Of a stretch of DNA of 64,000 nucleotides, positions 54,866 to 63,979 are shown piece by piece. Origin of the DNA: Mesorhizobium loti (GTDB lineage Bacteria; Pseudomonadota; Alphaproteobacteria; Rhizobiales; Rhizobiaceae); contig NZ_CP033334.1 of the NCBI RefSeq assembly GCF_013170705.1, positions 1,426,001-1,490,000 on the forward strand, in the 5' to 3' direction. Numbering within the stretch: the stretch's first letter is position 1; each line of letters begins with the position of its first letter. Both the position numbers and the translations under genes were made by a program. The notes beneath the pieces were generated by a model. It ran no database searches. It saw nothing but the letters and a program-made list of their open reading frames with translations, and had not been told where the DNA came from.

Positions 54866-55525
54866 TCAGCTTTCGGGCAAGGGATAGGGATGGACGAGCA
54901 GCAGCGCGCGGCCATGGCCGAGCGCGATGTCGAGGCGGCCCCCGGTCTCGTCGAACTTGACCTCGTTGGAGATGGTCAGTGATGAGCCGAAGGCCACCTC
55001 GACCTGGTTCAGCGGCCATTTGGCTCCGGTGACGGTCAGGCCGGCAAGTTCGGAAAAGCCGAGGATCGAAAATAGCGTGCCGTCGGCATAGTCGAAGCCG
55101 GCCTTTCCCAACAGCAGGGGCACGCCTTCCTGGGCGCCGCTGGTCAGCAGCACCTCCGTTCCGGCCTCGGAAAGGCGCAGGGCGAGCGCCAGATGCAGGA
55201 AGGCATGGTCGGCGCGCTTGCCGCCAAACGCGCCCGCCAGCACAAGGCGGGTCGCGCCGCGCTCAAGGGCCGCCGCGATCGCCAGTTCTCCGTCGGTCTT
55301 GTCTTTTTCCGCCGGGAAGGTCTGGCGGGGCACCGCGGCGAGGTCGGCGGGCAGGTCGGCCGGCACCGAATCGAAATCACCTACCCACAATTCCGGCACA
55401 AGGCCGAGCAGCCTGGCGTGGCCGATGCCGGCGTCGGCGGCGATGACGCGTGAGCCCTCGACCTGGCGGTCGAGCCGGGGCGTGCGGATGAGATTGCCGC
55501 CAAGCAGGATGGTGAATGTGCTCAT
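54866..55525 (-). CDS. thiN: Thiamine pyrophosphokinase
   Basis: A 219-residue enzyme that makes thiamine pyrophosphate from thiamine and ATP. Motifs are GDFDS at residues 49-53, DKTDGE at 75-80, [18 protein letters not shown], and the C-terminal [17 protein letters not shown] that forms the thiamine pocket. It is transcribed away from the TPP riboswitch and thiBPQ, so imported thiamine can be directly activated. It is followed by the ABC-F gene. Confidence 0.92.
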   Translation of the reverse strand: MSTFTILLGGNLIRTPRLDRQVEGSRVIAADAGIGHARLLGLVPELWVGDFDSVPADLPADLAAVPRQTFPAEKDKTDGELAIAAALERGATRLVLAGAFGGKRADHAFLHLALALRLSEAGTEVLLTSGAQEGVPLLLGKAGFDYADGTLFSILGFSELAGLTVTGAKWPLNQVEVAFGSSLTISNEVKFDETGGRLDIALGHGRALLLVHPYPLPES

Positions 55526-55578
55526 ATCCGGTGGCCTGTACCAGCCCGGCGGCGGAAACGGAAGGCGGCAAACTCCCA

Positions 55579-55607
55579 CTTGCGCGGTTCCTCGGCCGGG
55601 CCTATGT
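55579..55607 (+). promoter_or_regulatory. Predicted sigma-70 promoter of thiBPQ
   Basis: CTTGCG-N17-CTATGT, a good match to the rhizobial consensus. It would start transcription at about 55613, the left edge of the TPP riboswitch. Confidence 0.6.
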
Positions 55608-55610
55608 GTC

Positions 55611-55722
55611 GAAACGCTCTAACGGGGTGCCGGACGCGATCTTTCGCGGACCGGCTGAGAGGCAGTCTCGCCAACCCGCTGAACCTGATCCGGTTTGTAC
55701 CGGCGGAGGGATTAGACGTTTC
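55611..55722 (+). ncRNA. TPP riboswitch (THI element)
   Basis: All conserved pieces are visible in order: closing stem GAAACG.TCTAA with TTAGA.CGTTTC, GGGGTGCC, GGCTGAGAGG, CAACCCGCTGAACCTGATCC and ACCGGCGGAGGGA. It lies 50 bases before thiB. In alphaproteobacteria it usually acts on translation, and no terminator is seen between it and thiB. Confidence 0.95.
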
Positions 55723-55771
55723 GGACAGTCCGACGCCTCAATTCCTTGTCACGCGAACGAAGGAGGCGCCG

Positions 55772-56770
55772 ATGCGCACGCTTTTATACTCTCTTGTCTC
55801 AGCCATGGTCGTTGCGTTGTCGGGGCCGGCCTTGGCCAAGGACAAGCTCACCGTCTACACCTATGAAAGCTTTACCGCCGACTGGGGTCCAGGTCCCGTG
55901 GTTAAGAAGGAGTTCGAGGCCGAATGCGGCTGCGACGTCGAGTTCGTCTCGGTCGCCGATGGCGTGGCGCTGCTCAACCGCGTCAAGCTCGAAGGGGCGT
56001 CGACCAAGGCCGATATCGTGCTTGGCCTCGACACCAATCTCACCGCCGATGCCAAGGCTAGCGGGTTGTTCGCGCCGCATGGCGCGGTAAGCGACGTCAA
56101 TGTGCCGGGCGGCTGGAGCGACGATACTTTCGTTCCGTTCGACTACGGGTATTTCGCCGTCGTCTACGATACCGAGAAGCTGAAGAGCCCGCCCAAGAGC
56201 CTGAAGGACCTGGTCGAAGGCAGTGCCGACGACAAGATCGTCATCCAGGATCCGCGCACCTCGACGCCGGGCCTCGGCCTGTTGTTGTGGGTGAAGTCCG
56301 TCTATGGCGACAAGGCGCCGGAGGCCTGGGCCAAGCTCAAGGCCAAGGTGCTGACCGTGACGCCCGGCTGGAGCGAGGCCTATGGCCTGTTCACCAAGGG
56401 CGAGGCGCCGATGGTCCTGTCCTATACGACGTCGCCGGCCTACCACATGGTCGCCGAGAATACGCAGCGCTACCAGGCGGCTTCCTTTGAAGAGGGCGAA
56501 TACCTGCAGATCGAGGTCGCCGGCATCACCACGACCGGGGCCAGGAACCCGCTGGCGGCAAAGTTCATCGCCTTCATGACCGGACCGAAATTCCAGGACG
56601 CGATCCCCGAGACCAACTGGATGTTCCCGGCCGGCAAGACCGACAAGCCGCTCAACCCGGCCTTCGACAGGCTTGTCAAGCCGACCAAGACCTTGCTGTT
56701 CAGCCCGGAGGAGGTCGCGGCCAACCGCAAGCCCTGGGTCGATGAATGGCTGGCGGTGATGAGCAAATGA
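55772..56770 (+). CDS. thiB: Thiamine/TPP ABC transporter substrate-binding protein
   Basis: A 332-residue periplasmic protein with a signal peptide ending ALA|KD near residue 22. It begins [20 protein letters not shown] and contains the [12 protein letters not shown] and [13 protein letters not shown] segments characteristic of ThiB/TbpA. It binds thiamine and its phosphates for uptake. The ribosome site is AAGGAGG. Its TGA overlaps an ATG (ATGA at 56767), the likely former start of thiP. Confidence 0.94.
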   Translation: MRTLLYSLVSAMVVALSGPALAKDKLTVYTYESFTADWGPGPVVKKEFEAECGCDVEFVSVADGVALLNRVKLEGASTKADIVLGLDTNLTADAKASGLFAPHGAVSDVNVPGGWSDDTFVPFDYGYFAVVYDTEKLKSPPKSLKDLVEGSADDKIVIQDPRTSTPGLGLLLWVKSVYGDKAPEAWAKLKAKVLTVTPGWSEAYGLFTKGEAPMVLSYTTSPAYHMVAENTQRYQAASFEEGEYLQIEVAGITTTGARNPLAAKFIAFMTGPKFQDAIPETNWMFPAGKTDKPLNPAFDRLVKPTKTLLFSPEEVAANRKPWVDEWLAVMSK

Positions 56771-56780
56771 ACGCGCTCTT

Positions 56781-56925
56781 CACCCTCCCCCTTGTGAGGA
56801 GGGTCGATCCGCGCAGCGGAGCGGGGTGGGGGCTGCGACACTGAGCACTGCCTCACCCCCACCCAGGCTCGCGGACACCGCTTCGCGGCATCCGCGCTCC
56901 GACCCTCCCCACAGGGGGGAGGGTG
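56781..56925. repeat. 145-bp palindromic repeat at the thiB-thiP junction
   Basis: Perfect 11-bp ends CACCCTCCCCC and GGGGGAGGGTG enclose two diverged halves that are inverted copies of each other (each with GAGGGTCG- and GGGTGGGGG-like blocks). It separates the ATGA overlap from the thiP body and encodes about the first 33 residues of the present thiP frame. It belongs with the CCCCC-type palindromes at 627 and 35413. Confidence 0.8.
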
Positions 56926-58544
56926 GAAGGCGCGCATCTGACTCCCGCATCACCGCCGGCATCATCGCGCTCGCCGCGATCACGCTGCTGATCGGTGGCG
57001 CGTTTGCCGGCTTGCTCGTCGAAGGCGCTCATGACTTCTCGGGCGCGTGGGCGGCCTTCGATCCCTATCTCCTTCGCGTCGTGCGCTTCACGCTCTGGCA
57101 GGCAATCCTTTCGACGCTGCTTTCGGTCATCCCGGCACTCTTCGTCGCACGCGCCCTGTCGCGGCATCCGCGCTTCCTTGGCCGCGCCTTCATCCTGCAG
57201 CTCTTTGCCGTGCCGCTGGCGCTGCCGGCGATCGTCGCGGCGCTCGGCATCCTGGCGCTCTACGGTCGCGCCGGCTACTTCGCCGGGCTGTTCAGCGCGA
57301 TTGGCGGCGGGGGCTGGCCTGGCATTTACGGCCTGTCCGGCATTCTCGTCGCCCATATCTTCTTCAACCTACCGCTTAGCGTGCGACTGCTGCTCGAGGC
57401 GCTGCAGACCATTCCCGCCGACCAGTGGCGGCTGGCGAGCCAGCTCGGCATGGGCGCGCGGCCGGCGTTCCGGTTGATTGAATGGCCGACGCTGCGTGCC
57501 GCTCTGCCTGGCGTCGCCGGGCTGGTCTTCATGCTCTGCATCACGTCTTTCACCATCGTTTTGACGCTCGGCGGCGGGCCTGCCGCGACGACGCTGGAGG
57601 TCGGCATCTATCAGGCGCTGCGCTTCGATTTCGATCCCGCGCGCGCGGTCGCCCTGACATTGCTGCAGATCGCCCTGACCTTTGTCGTGGTGCTGGCGCT
57701 GACGCGGCTTGGCGCCAACGTCGTCGGCGACACCAACCTGCCGGTCGCGCCGCGCCGCTATCTCTCCGTCAACGGAACCGAGGCGTCGCTGAACGCCGCG
57801 CTCATCGTTTTGGCGCTGCTGTTCGTTGTCGGACCGATGGCCGCGACCGTGGCCGCCGGTTTGGGCGCCGATCTCGGCCGGCTCGCCGGCGAGGCCGCCG
57901 TCCGGCAAGCGACGCTGACCAGCGCGGTGCTCGCCTTCCTGTCGGCGCTGCTCTCGGTGATGCTGTCGCTGGCGCTCACCATGGCGCGGCGAGCGCTGGC
58001 GCTGGGCCGCCGTGCCGGGCCAAGGACATTGCTTGAGCACGCAACCGACACCGGCGCGGGGTTCGTCCTGGTCGTGCCGCCCATCGTCATCGGCGCCGGC
58101 TGGTTCCTGTTGCTGCGCCATGCCGGCGATGTCTTCGCCGTGGCCCCGGTGATGGTTGTCACCGTCAATGCTGTCATGGCGATGCCGTTCGCGCTGCGGG
58201 CCGTCCGTCCCGCCTATGACGCGGCGAGCGAGCGTCACGAACGGCTCTGCGCGCAGCTCGGCATTGCCGGCTGGGCGAGATTGCGGCTGGTCGACTGGCC
58301 ATCACTGCGGCGTCCGCTCGCCACCGCTTTTGCTTTCGCCATGGCGCTTTCGCTCGGCGATCTCGGCGTGATCGCGCTGTTCGGCAGTGATTCCGTGCAG
58401 ACCTTGCCCTACCTTCTCCTGGCGCGCATGGGCAGCTACCGCACCGAGGACGCCGCCGGCCTGGCGTTGTTGCTTGGCTTCGTCTGCCTCGCATTTGTGC
58501 TGGCCGCGGATTGGCTCGGCAGGGAAAAGGTCGGCAATGTCTGA
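56826..58544 (+). CDS. thiP: Thiamine/TPP ABC transporter permease
   Basis: A 572-residue inner-membrane permease with two fused permease domains, about 12 helices. The body starts at [23 protein letters not shown]-like loops are [20 protein letters not shown] in the first half and [20 protein letters not shown] in the second. No ATG is available: the first in-frame start is the GTG at 56826, inside the repeat, so residues 1-33 are repeat-encoded. The ATG that overlaps the thiB stop reads only a 25-residue peptide. Either initiation at the GTG or an uncommon start after the repeat is required. thiQ overlaps its end by eight bases. Confidence 0.85.
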   Translation: MGAATLSTASPPPRLADTASRHPRSDPPHRGEGGRRASDSRITAGIIALAAITLLIGGAFAGLLVEGAHDFSGAWAAFDPYLLRVVRFTLWQAILSTLLSVIPALFVARALSRHPRFLGRAFILQLFAVPLALPAIVAALGILALYGRAGYFAGLFSAIGGGGWPGIYGLSGILVAHIFFNLPLSVRLLLEALQTIPADQWRLASQLGMGARPAFRLIEWPTLRAALPGVAGLVFMLCITSFTIVLTLGGGPAATTLEVGIYQALRFDFDPARAVALTLLQIALTFVVVLALTRLGANVVGDTNLPVAPRRYLSVNGTEASLNAALIVLALLFVVGPMAATVAAGLGADLGRLAGEAAVRQATLTSAVLAFLSALLSVMLSLALTMARRALALGRRAGPRTLLEHATDTGAGFVLVVPPIVIGAGWFLLLRHAGDVFAVAPVMVVTVNAVMAMPFALRAVRPAYDAASERHERLCAQLGIAGWARLRLVDWPSLRRPLATAFAFAMALSLGDLGVIALFGSDSVQTLPYLLLARMGSYRTEDAAGLALLLGFVCLAFVLAADWLGREKVGNV

Positions 58545-59313
58545 CGGGGCAATGGACAGGAAGGGCGTTCCGGTGCGGCTGGACAAGGTTTCGTTCAGCT
58601 ATGGCGAGGCTCCGCTCGCCTTCGATGTCACGTTCGCCGCGGCGGAAATCACCGCCATCATGGGGCCGAGCGGTTCGGGCAAGTCGACGCTGCTCAACCT
58701 CATAGCCGGGTTCGAGACGCCGTTGTCCGGCCGCGTGCTGATCGGCGGGACCGACGCCGGCGCCGCGCCACCGGCTGAACGGCCAGTGTCGATGGTGTTC
58801 CAGGAAAACAACCTTTTCGCCCATCTGTCCGTCGAGCAGAATGTCGGGCTCGGCCGCTCGCCATCGCTGCGGCTGACGGAGGCGGACCGCGCTGATATCG
58901 CCGGGGCGCTGGCGCGCACAGGCCTTGGCGGCAAGGAAAAACGCTTGCCGCGCGAGCTCTCCGGCGGCGAGCGCCAGCGCGTCGCCCTGGCGCGCGTGCT
59001 GGTGCGTGATCGCCCGGTGCTTCTGCTCGACGAGCCCTTCGCTTCGCTCGGGCCAGCCTTGCGTGACGACATGCTCGATCTGGTCGCCGGCGTGCATGCG
59101 GAACGTGGCATGACGGTGCTGTTCGTCACGCATCAGCCGGAGGACGCCCGCCGCATCGGCCAGAATGTGGTGTTTCTGGACAATGGTATTGTGGCGGCGA
59201 CCGGCAGCGCGGGCGATTTCTTTGCCGGGGCTGGTCCCGATGCGTTCCGGCGCTATATCGGTGCCAGTGCCGGGAATGCCGTATCACGAGATATTGCCCG
59301 GAAGCGGACATAA
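58537..59313 (+). CDS. thiQ: Thiamine/TPP ABC transporter ATPase
   Basis: A 258-residue ATPase. Walker [10 protein letters not shown] at residues 43-51, Q-loop [11 protein letters not shown], signature LSGGERQR starting at 141, Walker [14 protein letters not shown] and switch histidine VTHQPED are intact. The start [10 protein letters not shown] overlaps the thiP stop region, consistent with translational coupling. It completes thiBPQ. Confidence 0.95.
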   Translation: MSDGAMDRKGVPVRLDKVSFSYGEAPLAFDVTFAAAEITAIMGPSGSGKSTLLNLIAGFETPLSGRVLIGGTDAGAAPPAERPVSMVFQENNLFAHLSVEQNVGLGRSPSLRLTEADRADIAGALARTGLGGKEKRLPRELSGGERQRVALARVLVRDRPVLLLDEPFASLGPALRDDMLDLVAGVHAERGMTVLFVTHQPEDARRIGQNVVFLDNGIVAATGSAGDFFAGAGPDAFRRYIGASAGNAVSRDIARKRT

Positions 59314-59414
59314 TTTACGGTCAAACCGGCCTCAGGCGATGGGGCGCTTGCTTGCCATGGCAGAAGTAGTGTGGCTAGGTCCGCCCTACTGGTCCGGCAC
59401 AAGCCGTGATTTGC

Positions 59415-59475
59415 CTACAGCATCCGCCGCACGTCTCGAGGGACGCGTGACGGATGCTGTAGAAGTTTGTTTTTT
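59415..59475 (+). terminator. Long hairpin after thiQ, possible terminator
   Basis: A perfect 12-bp outer stem, CTACAGCATCCG and CGGATGCTGTAG, with an inner CACGTC/GACG.GTG stem, about 48 bases in all, followed after four bases by a T-rich tract. It could end the thiBPQ transcript or be a separate palindromic repeat. Confidence 0.5.
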
Positions 59476-59572
59476 GCGCATGACAGGTTCCGAAGATCGC
59501 CCCCGATTTTCGTGGTCATGCGCCAGGACCTGAAAGGAAGCCGTTCTGGCGATCGGCGTTGACAAGCTGCGA

Positions 59573-61042
59573 ATGAATCCACTGGCGCGCTTTCTGGCGC
59601 TGGCCGGCTTTGCCGTGGCGCTTGCAAGCTGCCAGATGTTCACGCCTCCGGAGGTCCAGGAATCCGGCTTCCAGCCGTCCGACAAGCCGATCACGGTCGA
59701 CAATGTCGCCGCCAACAACAAACTCGCCGAACTCGCCAAGGCGCAGCACCCGCGCATCCTGGCCACCTATGGCGGCGAGTATTCCGATCCCAAGCTCGAG
59801 CGCATGGTCGCCAAGGTGGTCGGCAACCTGACCGTCGTGTCGGCGAACCCGACCCAGACCTACCGCATCACCATCCTCAACTCGCCCAACGTCAACGCCT
59901 TCGCGCTGCCGGGCGGCTATCTCTACATCACGCGCGGGCTGCTGGCGCTGGCCAATGATTCGTCCGAACTCGCCGCCGTCATCGCGCATGAGATGGGTCA
60001 CGTCACCGCCAACCACGGTCTGCAGCGCCAGCAGCTCGAGGCCGAGGAAGGCCTGGCGACCAAGGTGGTCTCTGACGTGCTGGGTGACAGCCCGACCGCC
60101 AAGGCGGCACTGATCCGCGGCAAGCTCAGGCTGGCGCAGTTCTCGCGCAACCAGGAGCTTGAGGCCGACGCCATCGGCATCAAGTCGATCGGCGAAGCCG
60201 GCTACGATCCCTATGCCGCCGGCCGCTTCCTGCAGTCGATGTCGGCCTATACCGATTTCCGGTCGATCAGCGGTGCCACCGATGCCAGCCTCGACTTCCT
60301 GGCCACGCATCCAAACACGCCGCAGCGCATCGACCTGGCGCAGCGCCATGCCCGCCAGTTCGGCGCACCCGGGGTCGGCACGCGCGACCGCGATTCCTTC
60401 CTCGCCGGCATAGATGGCCTGCTCTACGGCGATACACCGGAGGAAGGCTATGTGCGCGGCGAGACCTTCCTGCATCCGGGGCTCGGCGTGTCGTTCACGG
60501 TGCCGGACGGTTTCATCATCGACAATTCGGCGGCGGCGGTGACAGCGACCGGGCCGGGCGACATCGCGATCCGCTTCGACGGCGTTTCGATCGACAAGAA
60601 CCGCGCCTTGACCGACTATATCAGAAGCGGCTGGGTGGCTGGCCTCGACGACAGCACGGTCAAGCAGGAAACCATCAACGGCAACGAGGCGGCGACCGCG
60701 CATGCCGGCGCAGAAGGCTGGCAGTTCGACATAGCGGTGATCCGCGCCGGCGGTCAGGTCTACCGGCTCCTGACCGCGGCTCCCTCTGCCAGCACCTCGC
60801 TGGACACGGTCGCGCGCTCGGTCAGCGGCTCGTTCCGTATCCTGAGCGCCGCTGAGAAGGCGGCCTTGAAACCGCTGCATATCCGCGTGCTCACCGTGCA
60901 GCCGGGCCAGACCATGGGCACGCTCGCCGCGCAGATGGTCGGCGTCGACCGCAAGCTCGACCTGTTCCGGGTGCTCAATGCGCTGTCGCCGGGGGCCGCG
61001 GTTTCGGCCGGCGACAAGGTCAAGATCGTCACCGACAAGTAA
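59573..61042 (+). CDS. M48 family metalloprotease lipoprotein (BepA/LoiP-like)
   Basis: A 489-residue lipoprotein: the lipobox LASC places Cys20 as the acylated residue. The zinc site is HEMGH at 139-143 with the third ligand in ELEAD (Glu195). After the protease domain come a repeat-free region with GETFLHPGLGVSFTVPDGF and a C-terminal LysM-like segment (VLTVQPGQTMGTLAAQMVGV). Such periplasmic proteases control outer-membrane protein assembly and stress. It is convergent with rpoH2. Confidence 0.9.
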   Translation: MNPLARFLALAGFAVALASCQMFTPPEVQESGFQPSDKPITVDNVAANNKLAELAKAQHPRILATYGGEYSDPKLERMVAKVVGNLTVVSANPTQTYRITILNSPNVNAFALPGGYLYITRGLLALANDSSELAAVIAHEMGHVTANHGLQRQQLEAEEGLATKVVSDVLGDSPTAKAALIRGKLRLAQFSRNQELEADAIGIKSIGEAGYDPYAAGRFLQSMSAYTDFRSISGATDASLDFLATHPNTPQRIDLAQRHARQFGAPGVGTRDRDSFLAGIDGLLYGDTPEEGYVRGETFLHPGLGVSFTVPDGFIIDNSAAAVTATGPGDIAIRFDGVSIDKNRALTDYIRSGWVAGLDDSTVKQETINGNEAATAHAGAEGWQFDIAVIRAGGQVYRLLTAAPSASTSLDTVARSVSGSFRILSAAEKAALKPLHIRVLTVQPGQTMGTLAAQMVGVDRKLDLFRVLNALSPGAAVSAGDKVKIVTDK

Positions 61043-61202
61043 GAGCACGCTCCAAACTCACTTCGCTGGACGCCTGCCGCGGGTTTTTGTGCTTCCGGTT
61101 CTCATGGACTTAGAGTCCACTCCGCTCCGGTTCTCGAAACCCACGCCATTCGCCTCAGCGGAGCGAGTTTTCAACGCGCTCTTGATCCCGTGCTTTGAGC
61201 GG

Positions 61203-62066
61203 TCAGGCGGCTGTCGCCAGAAACTCCGGATTCTGCTTCACCAGCGCGACCTTGAGCTTTTCCATGGCGCGCGCCTCGATCTGGCGGACGCGTTCCTTGG
61301 AAATGCCAAGCGTCTCGCCAAGCGCCTCGAGCGTGGCGCCTTCGTCGTTCAGCCGGCGCTCCTCGATGATCCTCAGTTCGCGCGCGTTAAGCGCACGAAG
61401 CGCCTCTCGCAGCCAGAGCGAGCGGCGCGCGACATCGATCCTGTCGCCGACGATCTCGTCGGGCAGGGGATCGTCCGAGACCAGGAAGTCCATGCGCTCG
61501 GTGCCGCCTGAATCGTCGGCAAGCGGCACGTTGAGCGAGGAGTCGGGTGCCGACAGCCGCGAGTCCATCATCGCCACATCAGCCTCGGAAACGCCAAGCG
61601 CAACCGAAACTTCGCGGTAGAGCGTTGTGTTGGAGAGCGGCTCCGCACCGTTCGCCAGCCGGGCGCGCAGGCGCCGCAGGTTGAAGAACAGCGCCTTTTG
61701 CGCCGAACTGGTGCCGCCGCGCACAATCGACCAGTTGCGCAGGATGTAATCCTGCATCGAGGCGCGGATCCACCACGTCGCATAGGTCGAGAACCGCACT
61801 TCGCGTTCCGGCTCGAAGCGGGCGGCGGCCTCGAGCAGGCCGACATGGCCTTCCTGGATCAGGTCGCCGAGCGGCAGGCCGTAATGGCGGAATTTCGAGG
61901 CCATGGAAATGACCAGCCGCATATGGGCGACGGTGATGCAGTGCAACGCGTTCTGGTCGTTGTCTTCCTTCCAGAGCAGGGCCAGCCGATGCTCCTCATC
62001 CCGTTCGAGATAGGGAGCCTTCATCGCCGCGCGGACCATGATCCGTCCTGCCGTGTCTTCCATCAT
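61203..62066 (-). CDS. rpoH: RNA polymerase sigma-32 factor, RpoH2 type
   Basis: A 287-residue sigma factor. Region 2 contains LVISMASKFRHYGLPLGDLI, then RFSTYATWWIRASMQDYILR; the RpoH box is QKALFFNL at residues 123-130; region 4 has ALGETLGISKERVRQIEARA. The N-terminus and length fit the second rhizobial RpoH (RpoH2), used in general and oxidative stress rather than classical heat shock. An EcfG/RpoE2-type promoter lies upstream, as known for Sinorhizobium rpoH2. The first of two adjacent ATG codons was taken; GGAG lies 7 bases before. Confidence 0.93.
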   Translation of the reverse strand: MMEDTAGRIMVRAAMKAPYLERDEEHRLALLWKEDNDQNALHCITVAHMRLVISMASKFRHYGLPLGDLIQEGHVGLLEAAARFEPEREVRFSTYATWWIRASMQDYILRNWSIVRGGTSSAQKALFFNLRRLRARLANGAEPLSNTTLYREVSVALGVSEADVAMMDSRLSAPDSSLNVPLADDSGGTERMDFLVSDDPLPDEIVGDRIDVARRSLWLREALRALNARELRIIEERRLNDEGATLEALGETLGISKERVRQIEARAMEKLKVALVKQNPEFLATAA

Positions 62067-62386
62067 GAGGCGCTCCCTGGTTCAGGCGATACGACTTGCG
62101 AACTTGGCAGGGCACCGGTTGAAATCGCCGCGTCGCGCCCTAGAACAGCCAAAACTGCCATGCGCGAGAAAGGTTCCGCTGGCGCGGGCGGGCGAGTGAC
62201 GCTGTTCAGGCGATTTCAAACCGTCGCCCGGACGCCTCGGACGCTGCTAACAATCCCTTTTTGAGAATTACGTTTCGGAAATTATTTGTTTTTGAAATCT
62301 GATTCCTTATTCTTTCTGTCGGCATCTGTCATTTTCCAGCCCTCACAACAGGCCGGATTTCAGGCCAAGGACGGGATCACAAAAAG
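62067..62386. other. 320-bp divergent intergenic region between rpoH2 and the amino-acid transporter
   Basis: Holds the rpoH2 promoter (see 62154) and, on its right side, an AT-rich stretch (62250-62330) that probably contains the promoter of the binding-protein gene. No further gene was recognised. Confidence 0.5.
62154..62177 (-). promoter_or_regulatory. EcfG/RpoE2-type promoter of rpoH2
   Basis: On the minus strand GGAAC is followed 16 bases later by AGTT (consensus GGAAC-N16/17-CGTT). It would start transcription about 80 bases before the rpoH2 start codon. Confidence 0.6.
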
Positions 62387-63160
62387 ATGAAATGGCTCAA
62401 GTCGCTTATCGTCGCCGGAACGCTGCAGGCCTTGGCGGTCACTTCAGGCCATGCGGGCGCCAATCTCGATCAGATCAAGCAGGCCGGCGTCATCAAGGTC
62501 GGCACGGAAGGCACATACGCACCCTTCACCTATCATGACGCTTCGGGCGCGCTGGTCGGCTTCGACGTCGAGATCGCCAAGGCGATCGCCGACAAGCTGG
62601 GTGTCAAGGTCGAGTTCCTTGAAGGCAAGTGGGATGGGCTGATCGCCGGTCTCGACGTCAGCCGCTATGACGCCGTCATCAATGAGGTCGGCATCACCGA
62701 CGCACGCAAGGCCAAGTATGATTTCTCCGATCCCTACATCGCTTCCAAGGCGGTGCTGATCGTGCGCGGCGACAACAATGACATCAAGACTTTCGCCGAC
62801 CTCAAGGGCAAGAAGTCGGCGCAGTCGCTGACCTCGAATTTCGGCAAGCTGGCCGAGGCCAACGGCGCCGAGCTCGTCGGCACCGACGGCTTCGACCAGT
62901 CGATCCAGCTTCTGCTGACCGGCCGTGCCGACGCCACCATCAATGACAGCCTGTCGTTCCTCGACTTCAAGAAACACAAGCCCGACGCCAATGTGAAGAT
63001 CGCCGCGCAGGAAGAAAACGCCGATTATTCCGGCGTTATCGTGCGCAAGGGCGATCCCGAGCTGGTCGCGGCCATCAACAAGGCACTGGCCGATATCAAG
63101 GCCGACGGCACCTATAAGAAGATCGCCGACACTTATTTCGGCCAGGACGTTTCGAAGTAG
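62387..63160 (+). CDS. Polar amino-acid ABC transporter substrate-binding protein
   Basis: A 257-residue periplasmic protein of the family 3 binding-protein type, with a signal peptide ending near residue 23 (GHA|GA). Conserved parts are VIKVGTEGTYAPFTYHDASG, GFDVEIAKAIADKLGV and WDGLIAGLDVSRYDAVINEV. It is closest in form to cystine-binding FliY/TcyA proteins. It is first in a transporter operon and is followed by a terminator-like hairpin, so it is probably made in excess of the membrane part. Confidence 0.92.
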   Translation: MKWLKSLIVAGTLQALAVTSGHAGANLDQIKQAGVIKVGTEGTYAPFTYHDASGALVGFDVEIAKAIADKLGVKVEFLEGKWDGLIAGLDVSRYDAVINEVGITDARKAKYDFSDPYIASKAVLIVRGDNNDIKTFADLKGKKSAQSLTSNFGKLAEANGAELVGTDGFDQSIQLLLTGRADATINDSLSFLDFKKHKPDANVKIAAQEENADYSGVIVRKGDPELVAAINKALADIKADGTYKKIADTYFGQDVSK

Positions 63161-63200
63161 TTGATTATCGGGGCCGGTTTTTCGGCCCTGCAACATGCCC

Positions 63201-63235
63201 AGCGGCGAGCCGTCTTTGACGGCCCGCCGCTTTTG
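63201..63235 (+). terminator. Terminator/attenuator between binding protein and permease
   Basis: Stem AGCGGCG.GCCGTC with GACGGC.CGCCGCT (one mismatch) followed by TTTT. Partial read-through would lower permease and ATPase expression relative to the binding protein. Confidence 0.75.
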
Positions 63236-63298
63236 TCGTGATATGGCGCCTGCATTCGCATTCCGATAACGCCGCCGCGATCATTCTGGGGGTCTTTC

Positions 63299-63979
63299 GT
63301 GCCGCACTGGCTGCAACTGATGCTGGAGTCGCTGCCTTCGCTGCTCTGGGCCGCTCTCATCTTCACCGTGCCGTTGACGCTGTTGTCGTTCGTCCTCGGC
63401 CTGACGGTTGGCCTCGGCGCGGCACTTGGCCGGCTGTTCGGACCAAGGCCGCTGGTCGCGGTCGTGCGCTTCTATGTCTGGATCTTCCGCGGCACGCCGC
63501 TCCTGGTGCAACTGTTCCTGATCTTCTACGGCCTGCCGTCGCTTGGCATCCTGCTCGACGCCTTCACGGCAGCGTTGATCGGCTTTACGCTCAACATCGG
63601 CGCCTACACGTCGGAGATCATCCGCGCGGCAATCGGCTCCGTGCCGAAAGGCCAGTGGGAAGCCGCCTATTCGATCGGCATGACCTGGAGCCAGGCGATG
63701 CGGCGCACCATCCTGCCGCAAGCCGGCCGCGTCGCGGTGCCGCCGCTTTCCAACACCTTCATCTCACTGGTGAAGGACACGTCGCTGGCCGCCGCCATCA
63801 CCGTGCCGGAGATGTTCCAGGCGGCGCAGCGCATCGTCGCCACCAGCTATGAGCCGCTGATCCTCTATGTCGAGGCGGCGATCCTCTACCTGGCGATGAG
63901 TTCGGTGCTGTCGGCCTTGCAGACGCGGCTGGAGGAGCGGCTCAACCGCTATGGCGGCTTCCTGGAGGCGCGCTCATGA
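63299..63979 (+). CDS. Polar amino-acid ABC transporter permease
   Basis: A 226-residue membrane protein with about five helices. The HisM/GlnP signature is intact: YVWIFRGTPLLVQLFLIFYG near the start and the EAA loop GSVPKGQWEAAYSIGMTWSQ later. It starts with GTG after a GGGGG site. Its TGA overlaps the ATG of the next gene. Confidence 0.92.
   Translation: MPHWLQLMLESLPSLLWAALIFTVPLTLLSFVLGLTVGLGAALGRLFGPRPLVAVVRFYVWIFRGTPLLVQLFLIFYGLPSLGILLDAFTAALIGFTLNIGAYTSEIIRAAIGSVPKGQWEAAYSIGMTWSQAMRRTILPQAGRVAVPPLSNTFISLVKDTSLAAAITVPEMFQAAQRIVATSYEPLILYVEAAILYLAMSSVLSALQTRLEERLNRYGGFLEARS

Noticed and set aside
61094..61135. Direct repeat of TCCGGTTCTC between the M48 gene and rpoH
   Set aside because: Only ten bases, two copies, in a convergent spacer; no further structure supports a function.
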